Assembly: GCA_012728895.1 (NCBI GenBank)
Contig: JAAYEG010000019.1
Span: forward strand, 1-36,452
From: Methanospirillum sp.
GTDB taxonomy: Archaea > Halobacteriota > Methanomicrobia > Methanomicrobiales > Methanospirillaceae
Length of the DNA: 36,452 bases
Reading direction: 5' to 3'
The notes beneath the pieces are model-generated. The model did no database searches, had not been told where the DNA came from, and saw only the letters and a program-made list of their open reading frames with translations. This document shows, piece by piece, positions 1 through 7,870 of this stretch. Made by a program: the position numbers and the translations under genes. How positions within the stretch are numbered: position 1 is the first letter of the stretch; every line of letters starts with the position of its first letter.

Positions 1-3
1 CGG

Positions 4-126
4 GCGGCGACAGACGAGACATCCTCGCCACGGTGATAGGAAGAGACAATCGCTTCGGGATCGTCAGCCGCCAGCTTCTGCATACACCCCGTCTCATCGG
101 GTGTCAAGTAATTATGAGATCCTACA
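4..126 (+). repeat. Left copy of an inverted repeat found at both window ends
   Basis: This stretch matches the reverse complement of 36326-36448 without gaps; by hand count 100 of 123 bases agree (about 81 percent). It contains two possible hairpins kept in both copies: GGCGA (7-11) with TCGCC (25-29), and ACACCC (84-89) with GGGTGT (99-104). The second is followed directly by CAAGTAATT. Similarity fades after about base 126 and runs to the window edge on the other side, so the element probably continues outside. No convincing protein is visible: substitutions fall at all codon positions. It could be the end of a mobile element or a structured non-coding repeat. Confidence 0.75.
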
Positions 127-1059
127 GAAACGGTTCTCGCGTGCCGAGTCCCGTGTTGATCTCGCTCGCCCGCCCATCCCTGTCCGCACCAGCTCGGACG
201 TTCCGGGGGCTGTCGTAGAAAACTGACCGTCCCTGGATTCGCACCGCCCCTCCCGGCACGGGGCGGGCTCCGATTCTGCTGGTCGGTGAGGTCGTACGAT
301 CTGAAGCCGGACGACAGAGACCCGTCGCCCAACCCGAAGAAGGGTTCGATCGTCCCGTTTGCCTGGTACGGCTCCGTCCAGCCGCGATATCTGGAACGCA
401 GCAGAGCGCGGGAGACCGTCCGATGGCGGGGGGTACCTGTAATCTGGTTCGAGACGGACAGGCGCCCGCCAACCGCCTAGATCTCGCCTGTGAAACCCCC
501 CGCGCACCTACCCCGTCGCGAACACCATGATGTACGGCGGGATCGCCCCGGACCGGACGGCGGGTCGTGGACCAGTCGGTCTCCCAGGCAGGCGATCGAT
601 CCCGGGACGTCCCCCTCGAAGAGAAACGCTCTCCCCCCCGTCCTGCGGGGGTGTCATCGCGGTCTGCCGATCGGACCGGATCCCGCCGTTCGTGGCTATC
701 CGGCACATCTTCTCCTTGCCGCCCCTCCGTTCGCGCAGGGTGCGATGCAGCACCGATCGGAGTTTTCAGGCCCTTTGGGGCGACGCGCCGGTGATGGCTC
801 AAGGACGGAGCCGGGCGGCACGGCGACGGGTCCGGAGCACCGAGTCCCGTGAGTCGGTCGCGCTCGCCTGCCGGGGATGCTCCGGGACCGGGGAGCGCCC
901 GCGAACCCTGGTGCGCCGGGGTGAACCCGGGATTCTGCCCGTTGAGAATGCGCGAGCGTGCGGCGATGACGGGCACCCCCTGGCTCCCGGGAACCGTGAA
1001 TCTCCACAGAGACCCCCGTCTCGCCACCTTTTTCGGCTCGCAGACCGAACCATCTCTCG
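127..1059. other. GC-rich stretch without a recognisable gene
   Basis: About 930 bases lie between the left repeat and the helicase. Long open frames exist on both strands, but they are the stop-poor frames expected of GC-rich DNA and I recognise no domain in them. A perfect six-base hairpin with a five-base loop lies at 635-651 (CCCCCG / CGGGGG). The 13 bases at 952-964 also occur in the right terminal repeat but the match decays quickly, so I do not call a third copy. No clear TATA box precedes the helicase. Confidence 0.5.
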
Positions 1060-3336
1060 ATGCCCGGGGTCTACGACGCTCTCCACGGAACGCTCCAGAT
1101 GACCCTCCTCCAGCGGCTCGGATGGGATGCCCTCCGCCCGCTCCAGGAGCAGACGTTCCGCGCCGCGACGAGCGGGGCGGACCTGCTGGTGATCGCCCCG
1201 ACTGCCGGGGGCAAGACCGAGGCGGCGATGATCCCCGTCGTCGACCGGGCCCTCAGGGAAGGGGCGCAGGGCGTCTACTGCATCTACCTCTCGCCCCTGA
1301 AGGCGCTCATCAACGACCAGCTCGAGCGGGTCGAGGCGTTCTGCACCCCCGGACGTCTCTCCGCCGCCGCCTTCCACGGGGATATCCCGGTCTCGGAGAG
1401 GCGGCAGGATCCGGACGATGAACCCCATGTGATGTTGATCACGCCCGAGTCGCTGCAGGTCCTTCTCCAGACCGCCGCGGGCCGCCGCCGCTTTTCGCCG
1501 CTCCGGTTCGTGGTGATCGACGAGGTCCACGCCTTCGCCGGCACAGACCGGGGAGTTCAGGTCAGGGCCCTGCTGGACAGGCTGGACAGAGCCGCCGGGC
1601 GACGGGTGCAGCGGATAGGTCTCTCCGCGACGGTCGGCAACCCGGCAGACGTCCTCGCCTGGCTCTCTGGGCCGAACCGTAAACGCCAGCTGGTCGTGGT
1701 CCCGGCGAGCCCTGCCGCACGGCGATTCTCGTTCGCGCTCGAGCCGGACGAATCGCGACGGGCGGATGCGCTCGTACGGCTCGTCAGGGGACGGCGTGCT
1801 CTCGTCTTCGTCGCATCGCGGAGCCAGGTGGAGCGGCTCTCGACCCTGCTCGAAGGGCGGGTCGATGCACTGTACTGTCATCACTCCTCGGTCTCGGCGG
1901 CGGCCCGCCACAGGGCCGAACGGGCGTCCAGGGCCGGTGAGCCCTTCTGTATCGTCTGCACCTCCACTCTCGAGCTCGGGATCGACATCGGGGATCTCGA
2001 CCTCGTTGTCCAGCTCGGGCCGCCGGACTCGGTGGCGTCGTTTCTCCAGAGACTCGGTCGGGCCGGCCGGCGCGGGCAGCCAGCGCGGTTCGCGTTCGTA
2101 CTCGCACGACCCGCCGAGGTGGTGCTCGCGCTCGGTGCGCTCGAGGCGGCTATGCGCGGCGAGGCGGAGATAATCGAACCGCCCGCTCACCCATATCACG
2201 TCCTGGCCCAGCAACTGCTCCTCGGGCTCGCGGTGTCGCGGAGAACGAGGAGGGCGGTCCTGGTCAGCGAAACCGGTTCGCTCGGGCCTTTCCAGGCCAT
2301 CCCGGAGAGCGAGCTCGAGCTCGTCGTCGACCACCTCCTCGACGGGGGGTTCATCGCAGCCGATGGGGATCTCCTGATGGTCGGCCCGGCGACGGAGACT
2401 GCGTTCGGTGGTACACATCGACGCGAGCTCTACAGCGTGCTGCGGGGTGGACGCGACTACCGGGCAGTCACGCCCGACGGCGAGGAGGTTGGGCGGCTGG
2501 ATGCCCGGTTCGCGCGGTCGGATGCACCCGGAGTCTTCTCACTCGGAGGGAGGGGGTGGAGCGTGGTCGGCCGTGACGACGTGCAGAACCTGTTGATCGT
2601 CCAACCGGGCTCATCTGCGACCCGTCGGGCGTTCTGGTCGGGGCGTCCCGGGGGGGTGAGCCCCCTCGTCGCCCGATCGGCGCTCTCGATCCTCGCCGGG
2701 CGCGGGTCAGGGATCGCCCTGGACGACAGTGCGCAGGAGGCTCTCGACGCCTGCCTCGCCCGGATGCCCCGTGGGATCCAGCCGGAGGGGGTGACGGTCT
2801 TCGAGCGTGGAGACGGAGGGACGCCGGACGTTATGGTACTGACCCCGTTCGGGGCGGCGGGCAACCGCGTGGTCGGGTCGTTCCTCCGCTCGCGACTCGG
2901 GACCCGCGAATCAGTCATGCCCCTCGATCTCGGCATCCTCGTGCGACGTGCAGGCGCTCACGGCGAGGCGGGCCGGCGGGTTCACGCTGCCCTCCTCGAG
3001 ATGAGGTCGGCCCCACCCGGGGATGTCGCCGCTACCCTACCCGTCGAGCCGCAGTCATCAAGGGCCTTCGGCTCTCTCGTGCCGCCCGCGCTCTTTTCCC
3101 GTATGGTCGTCCTGGACCAGCTGCGCCTGCCTAAGCTCCTGCATGACCTCTCGTCCGGCACCATCGTGCATCTTGGCGAGGACGATGGCCGAGCTCACGA
3201 CGGCAGCGGTGGCGAGGATGAGGCTGTCTCCTGTCCCGGAGATCTCCGCGAGAGGTGGGAGAATCCCGGTCGCTCCGGCGAGCGAGAGAACGCCCATGAA
3301 ACCGACCGCCGCCGCGAGGAGGCGGGTGATGGATAG
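1060..3336 (+). CDS. Lhr-like ATP-dependent DEAD/DEAH-box helicase
   Basis: Superfamily 2 helicase, probably acting on DNA or RNA in repair or recombination as Lhr proteins do. Motifs seen in order: Walker A APTAGGKTEA (residues 46-55), Ia LSPLKALINDQ (about 78), Walker B DEVH (154-157), SAT (about 189), motif V STLELGIDIGD, and motif VI QRLGRAGRRG. The part after motif VI resembles the winged-helix and C-terminal regions of the Lhr family. At 758 residues it is shorter than large bacterial Lhr. The family-like sequence seems to end near residue 707 (about base 3180); the last 50 residues are low-complexity and polar and lie antisense to the neighbouring hydrolase gene, giving a 279-base convergent overlap. 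The ATG at 1060 sits just ahead of the conserved N-terminus. No clear Shine-Dalgarno site is visible. Confidence 0.9.
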   Translation: MPGVYDALHGTLQMTLLQRLGWDALRPLQEQTFRAATSGADLLVIAPTAGGKTEAAMIPVVDRALREGAQGVYCIYLSPLKALINDQLERVEAFCTPGRLSAAAFHGDIPVSERRQDPDDEPHVMLITPESLQVLLQTAAGRRRFSPLRFVVIDEVHAFAGTDRGVQVRALLDRLDRAAGRRVQRIGLSATVGNPADVLAWLSGPNRKRQLVVVPASPAARRFSFALEPDESRRADALVRLVRGRRALVFVASRSQVERLSTLLEGRVDALYCHHSSVSAAARHRAERASRAGEPFCIVCTSTLELGIDIGDLDLVVQLGPPDSVASFLQRLGRAGRRGQPARFAFVLARPAEVVLALGALEAAMRGEAEIIEPPAHPYHVLAQQLLLGLAVSRRTRRAVLVSETGSLGPFQAIPESELELVVDHLLDGGFIAADGDLLMVGPATETAFGGTHRRELYSVLRGGRDYRAVTPDGEEVGRLDARFARSDAPGVFSLGGRGWSVVGRDDVQNLLIVQPGSSATRRAFWSGRPGGVSPLVARSALSILAGRGSGIALDDSAQEALDACLARMPRGIQPEGVTVFERGDGGTPDVMVLTPFGAAGNRVVGSFLRSRLGTRESVMPLDLGILVRRAGAHGEAGRRVHAALLEMRSAPPGDVAATLPVEPQSSRAFGSLVPPALFSRMVVLDQLRLPKLLHDLSSGTIVHLGEDDGRAHDGSGGEDEAVSCPGDLRERWENPGRSGERENAHETDRRREEAGDG

Positions 3337-3834
3337 GCCGGTCGTGTCGAGGTGTTCCGGTGCTGAGGCAGACCGCGCCACCGTGAACAGCAGCGCGAGG
3401 GTGGCGGCGCCGAAGATCCACTCCGTGAGGGAGCCGATCTCCGCCATCAGCCCCTCGACGAAGAAGTCCGGGTAATGGCCCGGTACGAACGGTCCGAGGA
3501 ACGGAAAACACCACGCAATCGGGTCGCGCCACATCGCGTCGAGGAGCTGGTGCGAGAGGACGCCGAGCGCTAGAACGAAACCGGCGACCCCTCCGCGCTC
3601 CCGATGCAGGATTGCCCCGGCAGCGAGCAGGACGAACAGGAACAGGAGCGAGTGCCCGACGAGGCGGCCGTTGTCGAGGGTCTGGGTGAGCAGAAGGTGC
3701 CCGAGCGGCTTGTCCAGCAGGTCCGGGAGGAAGCCTCCAGCCAGGCCCGCCCGTCCGAGTCGGCGTTCGTCCATCCGGCCGGAGACTGCGAGACCGATCG
3801 CAGACCCGACGAAGAGGTGGCAGAAGACGAGCAT
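3058..3834 (-). CDS. Membrane-bound metal-dependent hydrolase, YdjM/DUF457-like
   Basis: A 258-residue membrane protein. The N-terminus holds His- and Asp-rich motifs typical of the YdjM/DUF457 family: an early His (CHLFVG), GGFLPDLLDKPLGH, GHSLLF and SHQLLDAMW, suggesting metal binding. Several hydrophobic segments follow, including FLFVLLAAGAIL, IFGAATLALLFTVA, LLAAAVGFMGVLSLAGA and LILATAAVVSSAIVLA. The substrate is unknown for this family. It is the last gene of a three-gene minus-strand operon, seven bases after the M20 peptidase. The final 37 or so residues, after the last membrane segment, are charged and lie inside the helicase 3' end, so that tail may be a by-product of a late stop codon. 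Confidence 0.75.
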   Translation of the reverse strand: MLVFCHLFVGSAIGLAVSGRMDERRLGRAGLAGGFLPDLLDKPLGHLLLTQTLDNGRLVGHSLLFLFVLLAAGAILHRERGGVAGFVLALGVLSHQLLDAMWRDPIAWCFPFLGPFVPGHYPDFFVEGLMAEIGSLTEWIFGAATLALLFTVARSASAPEHLDTTGLSITRLLAAAVGFMGVLSLAGATGILPPLAEISGTGDSLILATAAVVSSAIVLAKMHDGAGREVMQELRQAQLVQDDHTGKERGRHERAEGP

Positions 3835-3841
3835 CCCTGGA

Positions 3842-5011
3842 TCAGGCGTACGCTTCGATCAGTCGCAGGTATACCGCGGTCGCTTCTTCGAGCGCTGGGA
3901 CGGGGACTCGCTCGTCGACGGCGTGGATTCTCGCGAGCTCGCCGGGGCCGTACTCGACCGTGGGGAAGCCGGCGAGTCGGAGGGCACGGGCATCCGAGGC
4001 GGCCCACTGGACGATCGGGGTTGCCGGTGCACCCCTGACGGCCTGGATGGCTTCCGAGATCCTGCCGACGATCCGTGCACCGGGCGGCGTCCAGCTCGGG
4101 GACGAGCTGCTCAGGCATCTCATGGTCGCGCGAGGGGCACGGGCGGCGAGCTTCCGCGCGAGCACGACGGGGTCGCAGCCCCACGGGAGCCGGAGGTCTA
4201 ACTCGAGGTCACAGTGCTCGGCCACGATGTTCGCTTTCTCCCCCCCGTCGATCCGTCCCGGGTTGAAACTGATCCGGCGCAGGATTGGCCCCGCTCCCGG
4301 AAGATCGAGAGCGGTCTCCAGTACCCGTTCGGAATCCGAGATCACTCTTGCGAGGTCGGGCCCGGGGTCGAAGACCCGCTCGTGGAGCTCCCTGACATAC
4401 TCGATGAGCGCGACCGCGTCCATCACGGACGACACTCCACGGACCGGGTAGAGCGAGGCGTGCCCGGGTTCTCCAACGAATTTAAAAAGGGCACGGAGAA
4501 GTCCCTTCTGGCCGATGCAGGGCGCGCTCTCCGGGGTCGGCTCTGCGATAAGGCAATCGCAGGGGGCGATCAGCCCCCTGTCGAGCAGGTGCCGGACACC
4601 ATCACCGCCGGTCTCCTCGTCGCAGACGAACGCGACACCGATTCGAGAGAGGTCGTGACCATGGGCCACCGCCTCCTCCAACCCCGCGAGCAGCGCGGCG
4701 CACCCCCCCTTCATGTCGGTCGAGCCGCGCCCGAGCACATATCCCTCGCGGATCTCGCCGGCGAACGGGTCGAAGGACCAGGTCTCCCCCAGAGCAGGGA
4801 CCACGTCGAGGTGCCCGCAGAGGAGTAGGTCGGCGTTCGTCCCATTCGCGACCGTGTTCACCCTTTCACTCGTCTCCCCCGCCATCCTTGTCCGGAGACC
4901 GAGCTCATCGAGCCGGTCGCGCACGAACTCGGCGCAGTCGCGTGTGTTCCCGGGTGGATTCTCGGAGCGGATCGCGACCAGCTGGGACGCGAGGCGGGCG
5001 ACGTGGCTCAT
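3842..5011 (-). CDS. M20 family metallopeptidase (ArgE/DapE type)
   Basis: A 389-residue zinc-dependent amidohydrolase of the family containing acetylornithine deacetylase and succinyl-diaminopimelate desuccinylase. Expected metal and catalytic residues are visible: GHLDVVP (H67, D69), STDMKGG (D99), DEETGG (E132 as general base, E133), AEPT (E157) and a C-terminal His in ARIHAVDERV (H363). The conserved GHASLYPVRG stretch begins the dimerisation domain. Length matches the family. The exact substrate cannot be read from sequence; no lysine or arginine pathway gene is adjacent. Its start overlaps the stop of the upstream unknown gene by four bases, so the two are probably co-translated. Confidence 0.88.
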   Translation of the reverse strand: MSHVARLASQLVAIRSENPPGNTRDCAEFVRDRLDELGLRTRMAGETSERVNTVANGTNADLLLCGHLDVVPALGETWSFDPFAGEIREGYVLGRGSTDMKGGCAALLAGLEEAVAHGHDLSRIGVAFVCDEETGGDGVRHLLDRGLIAPCDCLIAEPTPESAPCIGQKGLLRALFKFVGEPGHASLYPVRGVSSVMDAVALIEYVRELHERVFDPGPDLARVISDSERVLETALDLPGAGPILRRISFNPGRIDGGEKANIVAEHCDLELDLRLPWGCDPVVLARKLAARAPRATMRCLSSSSPSWTPPGARIVGRISEAIQAVRGAPATPIVQWAASDARALRLAGFPTVEYGPGELARIHAVDERVPVPALEEATAVYLRLIEAYA

Positions 5012-5520
5012 GCGGTATGACCGGCGCGATACTCCTCGAAGAACCGGGCAAGAGAGCCGGTTTCCTCGTACAGCGACTTCAAGAACTCGTTGTCGAACAG
5101 CTCGTTGATGGCCAGCGTGAAGAACCCGAGCGGTAACGCGGTCGTGCTATCCGGGTCGAGGACGAGCCTGAACGACCGGTACCCGGCGGGATCCTCGTCA
5201 TCGTACACCGCTCTCCAGACCGCTGGCAGGCGCTCGAACCGGTCTGGGTGATTCGCCTTAAGCCAGTTCACGAAACCACGGAAGAGCGGGCGATCTCCTT
5301 TCTTCTCCTCGTCCACCCGCCAGCGGAGGTATTCCATGCTCATGATGTTCTTGGGAGAGGCGTAGTTGTACGACATGAGCCCGAGCGTATAGTCGAGGTG
5401 TGCGCAGGCATCGATGAAAAAAAACTTGAGCACCGGGTGAAAGAGCGCGGTGTCGTGGAGCATCAGGGACTTGCCGTAGAGCGCCTGCAGCCCCCTGCGG
5501 TACTCGTTATTCTCACTCAT
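5008..5520 (-). CDS. Conserved-looking hypothetical protein
   Basis: I do not recognise this 170-residue soluble protein. It has normal composition for a real gene, with alternating hydrophobic and charged segments and many aromatic residues (for example FHPVLKFFFIDACAHLDY and EEYRAGHTA at the end), no signal peptide and no clear motif. It is probably mostly helical. It heads the operon that continues with the M20 peptidase (four-base overlap) and the YdjM-like hydrolase, so it may act with one of them. A TATA-like sequence at 5544-5553 lies about 28 bases before the ATG, consistent with a leaderless or nearly leaderless message. The function is not known. Confidence 0.75.
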   Translation of the reverse strand: MSENNEYRRGLQALYGKSLMLHDTALFHPVLKFFFIDACAHLDYTLGLMSYNYASPKNIMSMEYLRWRVDEEKKGDRPLFRGFVNWLKANHPDRFERLPAVWRAVYDDEDPAGYRSFRLVLDPDSTTALPLGFFTLAINELFDNEFLKSLYEETGSLARFFEEYRAGHTA

Positions 5521-5543
5521 ACGGTCAGCGTGGGAGTGAGGTA

Positions 5544-5560
5544 GTCAAATACCTTGGTAT
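5544..5560 (-). promoter_or_regulatory. TATA-like box with overlapping inverted repeat
   Basis: On the minus strand GGTATTTGAC lies about 28 bases before the ATG at 5520, as expected for an archaeal TATA element. The inverted repeat ATACC-TT-GGTAT (5549-5560) overlaps its upstream side and could bind a regulator. This is inference from position and symmetry alone. Confidence 0.4.
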
Positions 5561-7864
5561 GGGGGATCGTCCCAGGGCGTTCTCTCATCCCTTGAGGGTA
5601 AGTGCGCGTGCCCGGCGCTTTCCGGGACACGATCGGGCAGGTGGAGTCCCTCGTTCTCCTCCCGGTGCGGTTACCAGAACTTGCCGTCATCCATGAAGAC
5701 AATGTGGTGCAGTCCGGGCATCCGGTGTCTTTATCACCGGGTATCCCTGGAAACCCGGACTTAATGATCGCGGGGGCGTCCCCCTGAACACCCGGGTTTT
5801 CTCACACATGGAACGGGTTCCTTCGGTATCCATGGCTTCCTGTGCTTTCAGTCTCCCCTGGCCTTCAGCCGGTATCTGAACGCCTTTACGATCGTCCCCG
5901 GGACGCCTCTGCGCGAATCGGGGGGGCTGATGAAGGGTGTCAGCACTGCGCGATACCGGGTATCCCGGACGCGTCCATCCCCCGATCGCGATAAGCACGT
6001 GCACCGGGACTGGGGTGTCGTGCGATCACGGGGTACGGCCGCTCCGCGTGAGCCCGTGTCTGGCCGATCGCCCGGTTCCGACGTTTCTCCCTGATTGAGG
6101 GTTGATGTCACGGATCGCCCGGTACATCGTCCCGTTTACCGATCCCACTGGCTTCATGCCGTATCACATCCTGTCCCGCAGAATGTCTCTCCCTGCCCAT
6201 AGCTCGAGACGACGGTCACGCAGCGACGCAGTCGACATATCCAGCCGGCAGATCGGCGGGAACTTCCGGTTTACGAGACCCTCTCTCGTCAACGCTCACC
6301 GCCGACTGCGATGGCCGACCACGTGAATGATCAGCACCCGAACGTGCTCACCGGGAAAGATCGACCGAAGAGGGGGATGAGGATGGTCCGGTCTATTCGT
6401 AATTCCGGGGGTGTCCGATCGTTCGGACGCGTGTGTAGCACTGAATTCATATTCACGCGACCGCCTGTCCTGGAACCTGGCGATCCGCCACTGGGGGGAT
6501 CGACCAACAGAGAAAGGTTCGTGCTCTGTATCTTCCGGAACGGCTTTGAGTTCATTCTGACGGTCGACTGTTCCGTCCGTGGTCACGCTGTCCGCGATCG
6601 AGAGGTAGACCCTCCCGGACGCGCGTTCGATCTTTCGATCTACCCGCGGGTGATCCGGCCCCGCCTCGCCACGCCGAGTGTGAGATCTTCGGGCATCAGG
6701 AGACGCTCCGAAGGCATGGTGCGGGATGGCGTTCCTCGATCTCGAGATGAACAGGGGGCCTTGTCTCTCCAGGATATCGCTCGGGACATCGTTCAGCGAA
6801 AAATCATTCATGGGCATCACTCTGGTCGCCGAAGCCGCCGAGTCAGGGACGGGAACCCGGCATGTCGTGGATCCGGCGACATCGTCCTGGACGGAAGAGC
6901 CGGCGTTACATCGCCGTCGACGGTCAACCGGCTACGCGTGGCCTTGCCGGGGCGTCGGCGCGTCCTTTTTTCTCGATCTGTGCTACCAACGTTCGTGGTT
7001 CTCTGCGTTATTTTGCGCGCCGGGCCTGCGACCGTGCAGGGGGGGGTCGAGCGGCACCGAACCGGGTTTTCACGCCCTGCGGGTGGCGATGCACAGGGAG
7101 ACCCGGCGATCGACCCGGGACGGGACCACCGGGTTTCGAGGTGGGGTCACGACGGTCGGACGTGACGCTGCAGGATCTACGGGGCGTGAACCCCGGGGCA
7201 ACGGGGACCAGGCTGGCCTGCCCGGGTCCAGATCCCCTGGCGAGCGGCGATGGCAATCACCCCCCGCTGTTCCCCCCGGGGAGATATCCCCGGACCGCTG
7301 CCTGCCAGAGAATGCACGCATCCTGACTTGCAGGGTGACTCGTGGGGATGAGATCCTGCAGATCTTCTCTCTTCGCCCGAACCCGTCAGCCGTCGCGACG
7401 GTGCTCGTCTCCCTGCTGTAGGTTGGCGGAATAGAAGGGGCGTGTGCCTCGATCCTCGTGCCCGCCGCACTTCGGGCTTCCTGCCCGCCCACGCTCCCGG
7501 TGCTGCCGGCGGTCGCCGTCCCCTTCCCGTTCATCTCCGCGGATCGGATCCCGCGAGCGGGAATAGATACGGAACATGCGGAAGCAACCCCGCCCGGAGG
7601 TACTATTCGCCCCGCACCTCGTGGTCATGCCGGACTCGACGCTGGTCGAGCCGTTCGATCGGAAACCTCGGTGCGAGTCTGGTGCACTCGGATCATGGCG
7701 GGGATGGCGCGTCCTCGGGCGGCGTCTCTCGCTGCACCCCAGTGCCGGTCCGAACGGCAGTCCCGCTCCCTGGCCCGTCCAGCACTCGTTGCTCGGGCGG
7801 GTGTCCCGGTTCGATCCCTCGGGGATGTATACCGGTTGGATCCGCACCTCCGCGTGCCCGATCG
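5561..7864. other. Long gene-poor stretch of about 2.3 kb
   Basis: No convincing gene was found between the unknown protein promoter and the 3' end of cdc48. Open frames up to 284 codons exist on both strands, but none shows a domain, a good start context or protein-like composition; they are rich in Arg, Pro, Gly and Ser as in other non-coding GC-rich frames here. Small perfect hairpins are visible: CCGGGT/ACCCGG near 5740-5761, GGGGG/CCCCC at 5772-5784 and GTCCGA/TCGGAC at 6412-6427. Base composition is less GC-rich around 6100-6600. I saw no tRNA, 5S rRNA or obvious structured RNA, but a small RNA cannot be excluded by eye. Confidence 0.5.
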
Positions 7865-7870
7865 AAAAAA
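7865..7870 (-). terminator. T-tract terminator of cdc48
   Basis: On the minus strand the cdc48 stop codon TAA is followed immediately by six T residues. Archaeal RNA polymerase terminates at short U-tracts, so this is a plausible terminator touching the stop codon. Confidence 0.5.

Noticed and set aside
952-980. Possible third copy of the terminal repeat
   Set aside because: Thirteen bases match the right copy exactly, but the similarity falls apart afterwards and the hairpin plus TCAA part is missing.
799-2418. A 539-codon open frame on the minus strand opposite the helicase
   Set aside because: It is the antisense shadow of a well-supported helicase gene, with Arg/Pro/Glu-rich composition and no domain.
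6296-6820. A 174-codon minus-strand frame in the large gap
   Set aside because: Polar, Arg/Ser/Pro-rich composition, no Shine-Dalgarno site or TATA box at a useful distance and no recognisable domain.
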